From Patescibacteria group bacterium (GTDB taxonomy: Bacteria; Patescibacteriota; Patescibacteriia; UBA10025; JAHIVO01), in NCBI GenBank assembly GCA_022560375.1, contig JADFTK010000005.1, positions 1 to 44,248 on the forward strand: a stretch of 44,248 nucleotides of DNA, in the 5' to 3' direction. Below, piece by piece: positions 24,183 through 32,109 of this stretch; positions within the stretch are counted from its first letter, which is position 1; the number at the start of each line of letters is the position of its first letter. The notes beneath the pieces are model-generated. The model was not told where the DNA came from, made no database searches, and saw nothing but the letters and a program-made list of their open reading frames with translations. Position numbers and translations under genes: made by a program.

Positions 24183-24863
24183 ATGAACAAATTAGTTTTG
24201 TTCGACATTGATAAAACTTTAATAGCAAGCTCTACTGGACATAAGGCAGCATTTTCTATTGCGTTTAAAGAAGTCTATGGAGTTGATACAAGTATTGAAG
24301 TTATTCAGTGTCACGGTAAGACTGATCAACAAATCATTTATGAAGTACTACGAGTTAGTGGACTGGACGATACAGTAATAAAATCAAAAATAGATTTATG
24401 CATGGAGACAATGGTAAATGCTTTCAAAAAACTTTATAAGGAGGATAACATTGTCATATTACATGGTGTGAGAGAATTGTTGAGCGCTTTTAAAAAAAAT
24501 AATATATTAATGGGTTTAGTGACGGGTAACCTCGAACCAATTGGAAGGGGGAAAATGAAGAAGCTCAACTTGAATCAATATTTTAAGGTAGGGGGTTTTG
24601 GAAACGAACATATCAACAGGACTGAACTAGTAAAAATTGCAATAAAAAAAGCTCAAACGAATTTTAATTTTACCTTTTCTAACAATGTGTTCTTATTCGG
24701 TGATGCACCGCAAGACATTAATGCGGGGAGAGAGGCTGGCGTCAAAACTATCGGCGTAGCAACTGGAATTTATACAAAAAAACAGTTAGAAAGTAGCGGC
24801 GCTTCAATGGTAGTAGATAATCTAAAAAACACAAATTATTTATTAAGGTATATTAGTGAATAA
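24183..24863 (+). CDS. HAD-superfamily phosphatase
   Basis: A 226-residue haloacid-dehalogenase-fold hydrolase. Motif I is FDIDKTLI with nucleophile D8 and acid/base D10. Motif II is GLVTGN (about 116-121), a basic residue lies downstream, and motif IV is FGDAPQDINAGREAG (about 176-190). A helical cap follows motif I. This layout is phosphoglycolate-phosphatase-like, but substrate cannot be deduced. The lower GC and codon use (many AAA, ATA) differ slightly from neighbours. No clear ribosome site precedes the ATG. Confidence 0.85.
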   Translation: MNKLVLFDIDKTLIASSTGHKAAFSIAFKEVYGVDTSIEVIQCHGKTDQQIIYEVLRVSGLDDTVIKSKIDLCMETMVNAFKKLYKEDNIVILHGVRELLSAFKKNNILMGLVTGNLEPIGRGKMKKLNLNQYFKVGGFGNEHINRTELVKIAIKKAQTNFNFTFSNNVFLFGDAPQDINAGREAGVKTIGVATGIYTKKQLESSGASMVVDNLKNTNYLLRYISE

Positions 24864-24879
24864 CTTTAAGCTCAATTTT

Positions 24880-24908
24880 TTGTTTGAAACCCTACTTTTT
24901 GGTATAAT
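24880..24908 (+). promoter_or_regulatory. metG promoter, near-leaderless
   Basis: TTGTTT (24880-24885), 17 bp, TATAAT (24903-24908), and only 9 bp to the ATG at 24918. Confidence 0.6.
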
Positions 24909-24917
24909 AGTGTTATT

Positions 24918-26348
24918 ATGAGAAAGAAATTTTACATCACCACCCCTATTTATTATGTTAATGACAAGCCGCATATTGGTCATGCCTATACGACTATTGC
25001 GGCTGATGTTTTAGCTCGCTACTATCGGCAAAAAGGTGACGAAGTATTTTTTTTGACGGGTACTGATGAACATGGTGATAAAGTCGCTAAGAGCGCTGAG
25101 GAGAATAATATGGGTGTCGAAAAGTTTGTGGACCAAAATGCTACAGAATTCCAGAAAACCTTTGCTAATTTGAAAATTAGCAATGATATATTTATGCGGA
25201 CTACTTTACGGGAGCACAATGAATCCGTGCAAATATTTATGAAAAAATTACATGCGGCTGGCGCTATATACCAGAGTGATTATGAAGGACTGTATTGCCG
25301 CGGCTGCGAGGATTTTTATACCGAGAAGGACCTAGCTGAAGGACTATGTCCCGTGCATAAAGTAAAGCCAGAATTAGTGAAAGAAAAAAATTGGTTTTTT
25401 AAGCTTGAAGAATACTTACCCCGGGTAGAGCAAATGATCGAGTCGGGCGAGATGATCATCGAGCCAGCTAGTAGGAAAAATGAGGTGCTGGGCTTGTTTA
25501 AGCAAGGCCTAAAGGATTTTTCTGTAACCCGCGAGCGGGTAAAATGGGGTTTGGACTTCCCCATAGATAGTAGCCAAAAAATATATGTTTGGGTGGAGGC
25601 CTTACAAAATTATATATCCGCCATTGGCTATGGCCGGGATGATAAGCAATTCAATAAATGGTGGCCGGCTAATGTACACCTGATGGCCAAGGATATTATT
25701 AAATTCCACGCTATTTATTGGCCTGCTATGCTCATAGCGGTTGGGCTAAAACCACCCCAGAAAATTTTTGCCCACGGCTTTTTCAGCCTCAACGGCCAAA
25801 AAATGTCCAAGACGCTGGGCAATGTCATCGACCCTAATGCTATGGTAGAGCAGTATGGAGTTGATGGGACCCGCTATTTGCTGCTGTCTCAATTTCCCTT
25901 TGGCCAAGACGGGGATATTAAAGAATCCCTTTTTAAAGAAAAGTACAATGCCGATTTGGCTAATAATTTGGGTAATTTAGTAAGTCGAGTTTTTAATATG
26001 ATTGAGCAGTATTGTGATGGCCGTATACCCAAGCAGCTGCCTTCGCCAATTTATCTGGAAATGATTGGCGAGAAAATTGAGCAGTTGGAATTTGATGAGG
26101 CCTTGAAAAATATTTGGCAGGCGATTGCCAAGGCTAACCAGTTGATAGACTCCAATGAACCGTGGAAGATGGCCAAGGATGCCAATAAGAAAGAGGAGCT
26201 GAATGAACTGTTAAGCCAGTTAGCCAGCTTTTTATCTGATTTGGTGCCATTGCTAAATCCATTTATGCCGGATGTGGCGGCCTCAATAGTGGGCGGCTTG
26301 AACGCTGACAAAATTATTAAGGGCGAGCCGTTATTTAAAAGATTATAA
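24918..26348 (+). CDS. metG: Methionyl-tRNA synthetase (short form)
   Basis: Class I synthetase charging tRNA-Met. The HIGH motif is KPHIGHAYTT (about 17-26), TGTDEHG is the substrate loop, the zinc knuckle is CRGC and then CPVH (about 130-156), and the KMSKS loop is GQKMSKTLGNVIDP. The 476 residues end after the anticodon-binding helical domain, so the C-terminal EMAP-like tRNA-binding domain of many bacterial MetRS enzymes is missing. The predicted transcript starts within a few bases of the ATG. cvpA follows closely. Confidence 0.96.
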   Translation: MRKKFYITTPIYYVNDKPHIGHAYTTIAADVLARYYRQKGDEVFFLTGTDEHGDKVAKSAEENNMGVEKFVDQNATEFQKTFANLKISNDIFMRTTLREHNESVQIFMKKLHAAGAIYQSDYEGLYCRGCEDFYTEKDLAEGLCPVHKVKPELVKEKNWFFKLEEYLPRVEQMIESGEMIIEPASRKNEVLGLFKQGLKDFSVTRERVKWGLDFPIDSSQKIYVWVEALQNYISAIGYGRDDKQFNKWWPANVHLMAKDIIKFHAIYWPAMLIAVGLKPPQKIFAHGFFSLNGQKMSKTLGNVIDPNAMVEQYGVDGTRYLLLSQFPFGQDGDIKESLFKEKYNADLANNLGNLVSRVFNMIEQYCDGRIPKQLPSPIYLEMIGEKIEQLEFDEALKNIWQAIAKANQLIDSNEPWKMAKDANKKEELNELLSQLASFLSDLVPLLNPFMPDVAASIVGGLNADKIIKGEPLFKRL

Positions 26349-26358
26349 GTCACTAAAT

Positions 26359-26865
26359 ATGGGTACCTTTGACACAGTATTGCTCGTTATCTTCTCCGGT
26401 TTTGTCGGGGCGGGGTTTTATTTTGGATTGATTCATACGTTGGGTGCAATTTTTGGGGTGGTCATGGGGGTAGTGGTGGCAGGTAATCTCTATAATCAAG
26501 TTTCTGCTTTTTTTGAATTTTTATTGCTCAAGCCGGAGGTAGCTAAAGTTTTAGCTTTTATCTTAATATTTTTAGTGGTGTCTCGAGGCATTGGTTATGT
26601 GGTATATGCTTTTGATAAAGGATTTAAAATTATCAGATTTATACCCATGGCCAGCTCGATTAATCGGTTGGGCGGGGCCCTGCTGGGTTTTTTTGAAGGT
26701 GCCTTGGTATTGGGTGTGATCCTGACCATCACTAGCAGTTTTCAAATATCACCCTACATTAATCAAGCCATTGATAGCTCGCCTTTGGCAGGAATACTAA
26801 TGACCATAGCAGTGGTATTAACACCACTCATTCCCGAGGTGCTAAAAATTAAGATCATTCAGTAA
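26359..26865 (+). CDS. cvpA: CvpA-family membrane protein
   Basis: A 168-residue integral membrane protein with four hydrophobic helices (about 5-22, 27-45, 60-82 and 105-126) and the CvpA-type segment INRLGGALLGFFEGALVLGV. CvpA was named for colicin V production in Escherichia coli, and its general role (envelope homeostasis) is poorly defined. It starts 10 bp after metG and is probably co-transcribed. Confidence 0.78.
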   Translation: MGTFDTVLLVIFSGFVGAGFYFGLIHTLGAIFGVVMGVVVAGNLYNQVSAFFEFLLLKPEVAKVLAFILIFLVVSRGIGYVVYAFDKGFKIIRFIPMASSINRLGGALLGFFEGALVLGVILTITSSFQISPYINQAIDSSPLAGILMTIAVVLTPLIPEVLKIKIIQ

Positions 26866-26878
26866 GTATGCTAATAGA

Positions 26879-26913
26879 CCCCGCACCACATCGCTATGCT
26901 CTGGGTGTCGGGG
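26879..26913 (+). other. Stable hairpin between cvpA and tatD
   Basis: CCCCG-CACC (26879-26887) pairs with GGTG-t-CGGGG (26904-26913) with one bulged T, enclosing a 16-nt loop. This is much more GC-rich than its surroundings. No U-tract follows directly; CGAGACGTGCGTG and then an AT-rich stretch lead to tatD. It may be a 5'-UTR structure or an RNA-processing/pause site. Confidence 0.5.
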
Positions 26914-26979
26914 CGAGACGTGCGTGTAAAAAATCTTTTTGATATAAATTATTATTATTTTTTTGATTTTGATTTTACC

Positions 26980-27819
26980 ATGTTAATAGATACCCATTGC
27001 CATTTAAATTTTGCGGCCTACAAAGATGATATTGATGAGGTCGTCCAGCGTACTATCGATGCTGAGGTAAGGGTTATTAATGTTGGTTCACAATATTCCA
27101 CCAGCCAACGAGCAGTAGAGATGGCGGAGAAGTATCCTGATAATTTTTACGCAGCCATCGGTCTGCACCCCATTCATATGTTCGATATGCATGTTGATGA
27201 ATCTGAGCTGCCGTTTAAAACTCGTAAGGAAGAGTTCAGTCCAGAGGCCTATGAAAAATTAGCCCAAAGTAAGAAGGTGGTAGCCATTGGAGAAATGGGA
27301 ATTGATTATTATCACGTACCTGAAAATGTGCCCAAGCGGGAGTTTGCCAGAATCCAGCAATGGGGTTTTTTGAAAGGGGTTGCTTTAGCCAAGAAATTGA
27401 AGTTGCCGATGATATTACATTGCCGTGGATCTAAAGAGGATATGGCCAAAGCATATAACGACATGTTGCGATTATTAAAAGAGTCAGACTATAATAACGG
27501 GGTAGTACACTGCTATACCGCGGACCGGGAGATTGCCAGGAAGTTTATCAAGGCCGGATTTATGATTTCATTTACGGGAATTATTACTTATCCTAAAACT
27601 GATGAGCTGGCTAAGGTGGTCAAGGAAATGCCCATGGACAGACTCATGATTGAAACTGATGCACCTTATCTAGCTCCACAATTAGTTCGTGGCAAGCGCA
27701 ATGAGCCCAGATACGTTGGTTATATTGCTGACCGCGTGGCGGAGATTAAAGGGATAACGTATAATGAGGTTGAGGAAACTACTACTAATAATGCTATGAA
27801 GTTTTTTAATTTAAATTAA
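26980..27819 (+). CDS. tatD: TatD-family metal-dependent deoxyribonuclease
   Basis: TIM-barrel metallohydrolase of the TatD DNase family (3'-5' exonuclease/DNA-quality roles in other bacteria). Metal ligands are visible: DTHCH at residues 4-8, the glutamate in AIGEMGIDYY, ILHCRG, VHCYTAD and the final aspartate in IETDAPYLAP. I chose ATG 26980 (280 residues) because homologues begin M-x-I/L-D-T/S-H-C-H. A longer reading from ATG 26896 adds 28 low-complexity, Phe/Tyr/Asp-rich residues and covers the upstream hairpin. Confidence 0.93.
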   Translation: MLIDTHCHLNFAAYKDDIDEVVQRTIDAEVRVINVGSQYSTSQRAVEMAEKYPDNFYAAIGLHPIHMFDMHVDESELPFKTRKEEFSPEAYEKLAQSKKVVAIGEMGIDYYHVPENVPKREFARIQQWGFLKGVALAKKLKLPMILHCRGSKEDMAKAYNDMLRLLKESDYNNGVVHCYTADREIARKFIKAGFMISFTGIITYPKTDELAKVVKEMPMDRLMIETDAPYLAPQLVRGKRNEPRYVGYIADRVAEIKGITYNEVEETTTNNAMKFFNLN

Positions 27820-27824
27820 TAAAA

Positions 27825-28892
27825 ATGGATACTATATTACTTGTTATGGCAACCTTGATATTTATAAGCATTTGGTTTGTCATATTTTCTGTTCGCCGTC
27901 AGGGTGCCAGCAATGGTAGTAATCCGGAATTACATGAGAAAATGGTTAGACTGGAAGAGCGGATTGGCCAGCTCAATGAAAAAAGTTCAGAGCTAACCAG
28001 AGTCGTGGATACTAAATTATCAGAATCTACAAAGGTTATACAAGATCAGTTTGGCCATTCTACTAAGATTATTCAAGATGTTACAGAACGCCTTACCAAA
28101 TTAGATGAAACTAACAAACAAGTTTTAAATTTTTCGGACCAGCTACAGAACCTTCAGGATATTCTTCAAAATCCTAAACAACGAGGCATCTTGGGCGAGT
28201 ATTTTTTGGATAACCTTTTAAAGAACGTACTCCCACCGGGTTCGTATCAAATGCAGTATAAGTTCAAGGATGGTGAGATTGTCGACGCGGTAGTGAAAAT
28301 CAAGGATCGGCTGGTACCGGTTGATTCTAAGTTTAGCCTTGAAAACTATAATCGGCTTGTAGCCACGAATGATAAAACCGAACGTAGTATTCTAGAAAAA
28401 GCGTTCGTAAATGATCTCAAGAATCGGATACAGGAAACAGCCAAGTATATCCGTCCGGACGAGAATACAATGGATTTTGCTTTTATGTTCATACCATCTG
28501 AGGCGATATACTACGATCTGCTGGTGAATAAAATTGGCGCTGTCACGGAGGAGACTGAAAATTTGATACAGCGCGCCGCTAATAAATATCACGTGATTAT
28601 AGTTTCTCCAACATCTTTTCTAGCATATCTGCAGACAGTAATGGAGGGTTTGCGCGCTTTGAAAATTGAGGAGTCAGCTAAAGGGATTCGTAAAAACGTT
28701 GAGGCTTTGGCTAAGCATTTATCCAGCTATGATAATTATTTACAAAAGCTGGGCCAACATTTGGGTACTACCGTGAACACATATAATACTGCTTATAAAG
28801 AATTCAAAAAGGTAGATAAAGACGTATTAAAAATCTCAAACAAAGGTGGCAAGGTGGAGCCATTGGAGTTAGAAAAGCCGAATGAAGATTAA
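27825..28892 (+). CDS. rmuC: RmuC-family protein
   Basis: RmuC-family protein, linked to DNA recombination and limiting inversions in Escherichia coli; it has a PD-(D/E)xK-like nuclease core. The 355 residues begin with one transmembrane helix (about 3-22), then a coiled coil (about 38-110), then the RmuC domain with RGILGEYFLDNLLKNVLPPG, VDAVVKI and LVPVDSKFSLENY, and AFMFIPSEAIYYDLL. It starts 5 bp after tatD. A terminator that also carries the next gene's -35 box follows. Confidence 0.9.
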   Translation: MDTILLVMATLIFISIWFVIFSVRRQGASNGSNPELHEKMVRLEERIGQLNEKSSELTRVVDTKLSESTKVIQDQFGHSTKIIQDVTERLTKLDETNKQVLNFSDQLQNLQDILQNPKQRGILGEYFLDNLLKNVLPPGSYQMQYKFKDGEIVDAVVKIKDRLVPVDSKFSLENYNRLVATNDKTERSILEKAFVNDLKNRIQETAKYIRPDENTMDFAFMFIPSEAIYYDLLVNKIGAVTEETENLIQRAANKYHVIIVSPTSFLAYLQTVMEGLRALKIEESAKGIRKNVEALAKHLSSYDNYLQKLGQHLGTTVNTYNTAYKEFKKVDKDVLKISNKGGKVEPLELEKPNED

Positions 28893-28928
28893 CGGGTAAA
28901 AATGGGTAATTAATTCTGGATCCTTAGG

Positions 28929-28951
28929 CCTCTTGACAAAGAGGTTTTTTT
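28929..28951 (+). terminator. rmuC terminator
   Basis: CCTCTT (28929-28934), loop GACA, AAGAGG (28939-28944), then TTTTTTT (28945-28951). Confidence 0.8.
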
Positions 28952-28962
28952 GATGCTAATAT
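28934..28962 (+). promoter_or_regulatory. Promoter nested in the rmuC terminator
   Basis: TTGACA (28934-28939) occupies the terminator loop and stem edges; a 17-bp spacer made mostly of the T-tract leads to TAATAT (28957-28962). It would drive the orphan gene at 29007, which has an AGGAGGT ribosome site. Confidence 0.65.
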
Positions 28963-29006
28963 GAGCTGTTATAAAAAAAAAAAATCAAACAGGAGGTTCT
29001 TTAAAT

Positions 29007-29456
29007 ATGCTAGCCAATCAAGCCCAACCGATCATTAAGGAATTTTTACTACGGGTCCTTAACGAAAACTGCAGGGGTGAGTCCGGTAAGCAGCATTATC
29101 TGCTTGGATTTAAACCTGATTTCCCGTTAAACTTTGCGCCGATTGATACTGACTCGCCAAGTTCTGTCAAATTAGAATTAGCTACAGATAATTCAACATT
29201 TGCTGAACTGGGATTGTGCTTTACGTTTCCTCACGAAATTTGTGAGCAGTTAGAAGAGAAACTCGGTATGCCCACGATTCACAGCAACCACCGTCGGATG
29301 ATCGCTTCGACAATGGATATCCAAGATCCGCCCATGAAGCCGTTTAATAGATCGGCCCGTCTAGATCTGACAATCCGCCAATTAGCCACTTTTTTGGCCA
29401 ATTGGTTGAGTAAAAAGCATCCCCATGTTTCGCTTATTACACCCCTCGTATCCTAG
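29007..29456 (+). CDS. Orphan soluble protein of unknown function
   Basis: A 149-residue soluble protein that I do not recognise. It has a helical N-terminus (about 5-22), a beta-rich middle (50-75, with VKLELATDNSTFAELGLCF) and a helical C-terminus (125-142). There is no membrane segment or catalytic motif. The start is secure, with AGGAGGT before the ATG. The gene is a transcription unit of its own, with a promoter inside the rmuC terminator and a terminator whose loop contains its TAG stop codon, so its final codons build the hairpin's 5' arm. Confidence 0.8.
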   Translation: MLANQAQPIIKEFLLRVLNENCRGESGKQHYLLGFKPDFPLNFAPIDTDSPSSVKLELATDNSTFAELGLCFTFPHEICEQLEEKLGMPTIHSNHRRMIASTMDIQDPPMKPFNRSARLDLTIRQLATFLANWLSKKHPHVSLITPLVS

Positions 29457-29475
29457 CCGATACGAGGGTTTTTTT
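29443..29475 (+). terminator. Terminator with stop codon in its loop
   Basis: CCCTCGTATC (29443-29452) and GATACGAGGG (29459-29468) form a perfect 10-bp stem followed by seven T. The loop CTAGCC contains the TAG stop (29454-29456) of the preceding gene. Confidence 0.88.
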
Positions 29476-29544
29476 ATTGGAGCAATAAAATACTTTATAT
29501 TAGCCAAAAAAAGGAATTTTACCCAGTTCGTAAAACACAGGGTG

Positions 29545-29573
29545 TTGACTTATTAGTTAAGATAAGATAGTAT
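29545..29573 (+). promoter_or_regulatory. Promoter of the ATP synthase operon
   Basis: TTGACT (29545-29550), 17 bp, TAGTAT (29568-29573). It leaves a leader of about 80 nt before atpZ, long compared with other transcripts in the window. Confidence 0.55.
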
Positions 29574-29659
29574 GACAGCCAACTTGAAGATAATGAATGA
29601 ATATATTTCCTAAGGGTAGCCAAATTGTAGCTATTTTAATCACCTATTAGCGCCTACCA

Positions 29660-29953
29660 ATGGATAAAGATTCTCAACAAGTATGGTGGCAGCCAGCCAT
29701 AAAGATTTTTGTCCAGATATCTGGATTATTGGTTGGACCCATTGTCATCGCTCTACTGCTAGGGCGATACCTGGATGAAAAGTTTGATAAGGAGCCGTGG
29801 TTTTTCCTGGGACTGACAACAATAGCTTTTATCATATCCATAATTTCTTTGATCAAAATTGGAAGAAATTATATAAAAAAAATAGAAAGAGAGCAAAAAA
29901 ATAAAGAAACAAATAAACATGAATCTAGTAAAATTAACAACAGCCATAGGTAG
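29660..29953 (+). CDS. AtpZ/AtpI-like ATP synthase assembly protein
   Basis: A 97-residue protein with two transmembrane helices (about 12-35 and 46-66) and a charged C-terminal tail. The pattern G-x-x-x-x-P-I-V-I-A-L-L-L-G-R-Y-L-D-E and PWFFLGLTTIAFIISI matches the AtpZ/AtpI-like family that is found ahead of Fo genes and helps assemble the c-ring or handles Mg2+. Position as first gene of the atp operon supports this. Its last 35 bp overlap the start of atpB, implying translational coupling. Confidence 0.82.
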   Translation: MDKDSQQVWWQPAIKIFVQISGLLVGPIVIALLLGRYLDEKFDKEPWFFLGLTTIAFIISIISLIKIGRNYIKKIEREQKNKETNKHESSKINNSHR

Positions 29954-30788
29954 CGAAGCTGAAATTGCAGCCAATACTTATGAAGAAATATCTCATGAGT
30001 TGACGCTCTTTGCTGAGCCAGTTTTTAATATTGGTGAATTTACTGTTACTAATTCGTTAATCAATGCCTGGATAGTAGTAGTGGGGATTGTCATCCTATC
30101 AATTATAATTAGCAAAAAAATAAAGCGTATTCCTCGAGGGTTGCAAAATGCTTTTGAAATTGTGGTTGAGGGAGCCATGAACTTAGCGGATTCTGTTACC
30201 GGTGACCGAGCCAAGACAAAAAAAGTATTTCCGTTTGTCTTTGCCGCTTTTATTTTTATTCTATTAAATAACTGGCTAGGCCTCTTGCCTGGTATCGGCT
30301 CCATTGGTTTTATTGAGCAGCACGGCGCAGAATTATTGTTTGTCCCGTTTTTTCGCGGAGCCATGGCCGATTTGAATACGACATTGGCCTTAGCTCTGCT
30401 TACCGTTATTGGAGCTAATATATTTGGTATATTTACGGTAGGATTCTTCAAGCACATGAATAAATTTTTTAATGTTAAAGCCCTAGCTGAAATACCTGGT
30501 AAGCTAAAGAAAGAGCCAGCTATCATATTTATAAACCCAATTAAGTTTTTTGTTGGGATAATTGAAATTATCAGTGAATTTGCTAAAGTAGCCTCACTAT
30601 CATTTCGATTGTTCGGAAATATATTTGCCGGTGAGGTGCTGTTGTCTTCAATTGCGGTCATATTTGCCTTGGCTCTGCCCATACCGTTCCTGTTTTTGGA
30701 GGTATTTGTTGGCATGATTCAAGCGTTAATCTTCAGCATACTCATGCTAGTATATTTCACTATCGCCTCAACGGCGGAAGAACATTAA
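29919..30788 (+). CDS. atpB: F1Fo ATP synthase subunit a
   Basis: Fo subunit a, the half-channel protein that passes ions to the c-ring. The 289 residues have five to six transmembrane helices. The essential arginine is R230 in LSFRLFGNIFAGE, and the family-typical FIFILLNNWLGLLPG segment lies at 111-125. No other methionine near the N-terminus fits, so the start overlapping atpZ by 35 bp stands. There is no clear Shine-Dalgarno, in line with translational coupling to atpZ. Confidence 0.95.
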   Translation: MNLVKLTTAIGSEAEIAANTYEEISHELTLFAEPVFNIGEFTVTNSLINAWIVVVGIVILSIIISKKIKRIPRGLQNAFEIVVEGAMNLADSVTGDRAKTKKVFPFVFAAFIFILLNNWLGLLPGIGSIGFIEQHGAELLFVPFFRGAMADLNTTLALALLTVIGANIFGIFTVGFFKHMNKFFNVKALAEIPGKLKKEPAIIFINPIKFFVGIIEIISEFAKVASLSFRLFGNIFAGEVLLSSIAVIFALALPIPFLFLEVFVGMIQALIFSILMLVYFTIASTAEEH

Positions 30789-30816
30789 TGGTATAATTAA
30801 TATAGATATAAGTAAT

Positions 30817-30872
30817 GTTTGCTGTACCGACCCTGTTTAAAAAAAAATAATTACTGGTCGAGCACAGCAAAC
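30817..30872 (+). promoter_or_regulatory. Large hairpin upstream of atpE
   Basis: GTTTGCTGT (30817-30825) pairs with ACAGCAAAC (30864-30872). Inside, CGACC (30828-30832) pairs with GGTCG (30856-30860), separated by a small internal loop, with an A-rich apical loop of 23 nt. It ends a few bases before the AAAGGA ribosome site of atpE. It may protect or enhance the c-subunit message, which must be made in excess. A TATAAT at 30791-30796 also lies just upstream. Confidence 0.65.
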
Positions 30873-30885
30873 GTAGAAAGGATAA

Positions 30886-31113
<228 letters not shown>

Positions 31114-31181
31114 TCGCCTGACGGACGGAAGATCTGTCAATTATCAGGTCTTCTGTGGTCATATGATTAAAAAAATGAAAC

Positions 31182-31682
31182 ATGGATGAATTAATAAAAA
31201 CATTTCACATAGATTGGAAACTTTTAATAGCCCAGGTAATTAATTTTGCAATTGTCCTAGGGGTGCTATGGTATTTTGCTCTGCGCCCACTGCGTAAAGT
31301 GATGGACAAACGGACTGATGATATTACTAAAAGTTTGGATGATGCAAAAAAAATTGAGAAACGAATGCAGGATACCGCGATAGAACGAGAACAGATTATT
31401 ATAGAAGCTAAGAAAGAAGCGCAAATAATAGCTGCCCAAGTTGCTGAGGATACAGAAAAATTACGTGAGGATAAACTTCATCAAACACGTGAGGAAATAA
31501 ATAAAATGGGAGCCAAAGCTAAAGAGGATTTATCCTCAGCCAAGGAGCAAATGGTACGCGAGGTAAAAAAAGAGATATCAAATATAATTATTTCCGCCAG
31601 CGAAAAGGTTATTGATAAAAATATTGATGCCGCTGACAATCAGAAACTTATTGATGAAACACTAAACCAGGTGAAAGAATAG
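31182..31682 (+). CDS. atpF: F1Fo ATP synthase subunit b
   Basis: Peripheral-stalk subunit of 166 residues: one N-terminal transmembrane helix (about 12-33, with DWKLLIAQVINFAIVLGVLW), a conserved LRPLRKVMDKR segment, then a long charged right-handed coiled coil (about 45-160). It dimerises and links Fo to F1 through the delta subunit, whose gene begins 1 bp after the stop codon, a tight translational coupling. Confidence 0.94.
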   Translation: MDELIKTFHIDWKLLIAQVINFAIVLGVLWYFALRPLRKVMDKRTDDITKSLDDAKKIEKRMQDTAIEREQIIIEAKKEAQIIAAQVAEDTEKLREDKLHQTREEINKMGAKAKEDLSSAKEQMVREVKKEISNIIISASEKVIDKNIDAADNQKLIDETLNQVKE

Positions 31683-31683
31683 T

Positions 31684-32085
31684 ATGCGGAAGATTACCCC
31701 GAAAAAATATGCTATCAGCCTGTATGAGGTGACACAAAATGCCAGCCGTGATGCCATAGGAGAAAGTGTTAAAAATTTTATTAAATTATTAGTTCAGCAC
31801 AAGCGTTTATCGCAAGCTGAAAAAGTGATTAAAGCTTTTAGTAAGTATGCTGATGAACAGGAAAATATTCTAGAAGTATCAGTAACCACGGTTGATAAGA
31901 TGGCAGATAAACAAAGACGGAGTTTAATAAAGGAGCTAGAAAAACATTTTAGTAAAAAAATAGTATTGATAGAATTAATTGATAAAGCATTGCTGGGGGG
32001 CATCGTACTGCATTACGGAGATACGGTGGCTGATGGCAGTGTGAAGCAGCGGCTTAGTTTATTAGCTCAATCATTAACCAAGTAA
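31684..32085 (+). CDS. atpH: F1Fo ATP synthase subunit delta
   Basis: The 133-residue delta subunit (OSCP equivalent) joins the top of F1 to subunit b. It is shorter than the usual 175-180 residues: the N-terminal helical bundle is reduced, but the C-terminal segment is typical (KIVLIELIDKALLGGIVLHYGDTVADGSVKQRL, region 97-127). It starts 1 bp after atpF and precedes atpA by 24 bp. Assignment rests on this C-terminal motif and gene order. Confidence 0.88.
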   Translation: MRKITPKKYAISLYEVTQNASRDAIGESVKNFIKLLVQHKRLSQAEKVIKAFSKYADEQENILEVSVTTVDKMADKQRRSLIKELEKHFSKKIVLIELIDKALLGGIVLHYGDTVADGSVKQRLSLLAQSLTK

Positions 32086-32109
32086 CCATAAAGATAATAA
32101 GAACTATAT

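Noticed and set aside
26896-26979. 28-residue N-terminal extension of TatD
   Set aside because: The extension is Phe/Tyr/Asp-rich, covers a stable hairpin, and homologues start at the M-L-I-D-T-H-C-H methionine at 26980.
29993-30715. 240-codon minus-strand frame opposite atpB
   Set aside because: AtpB on the plus strand has all family motifs; the antisense frame arises from its hydrophobic codon pattern.
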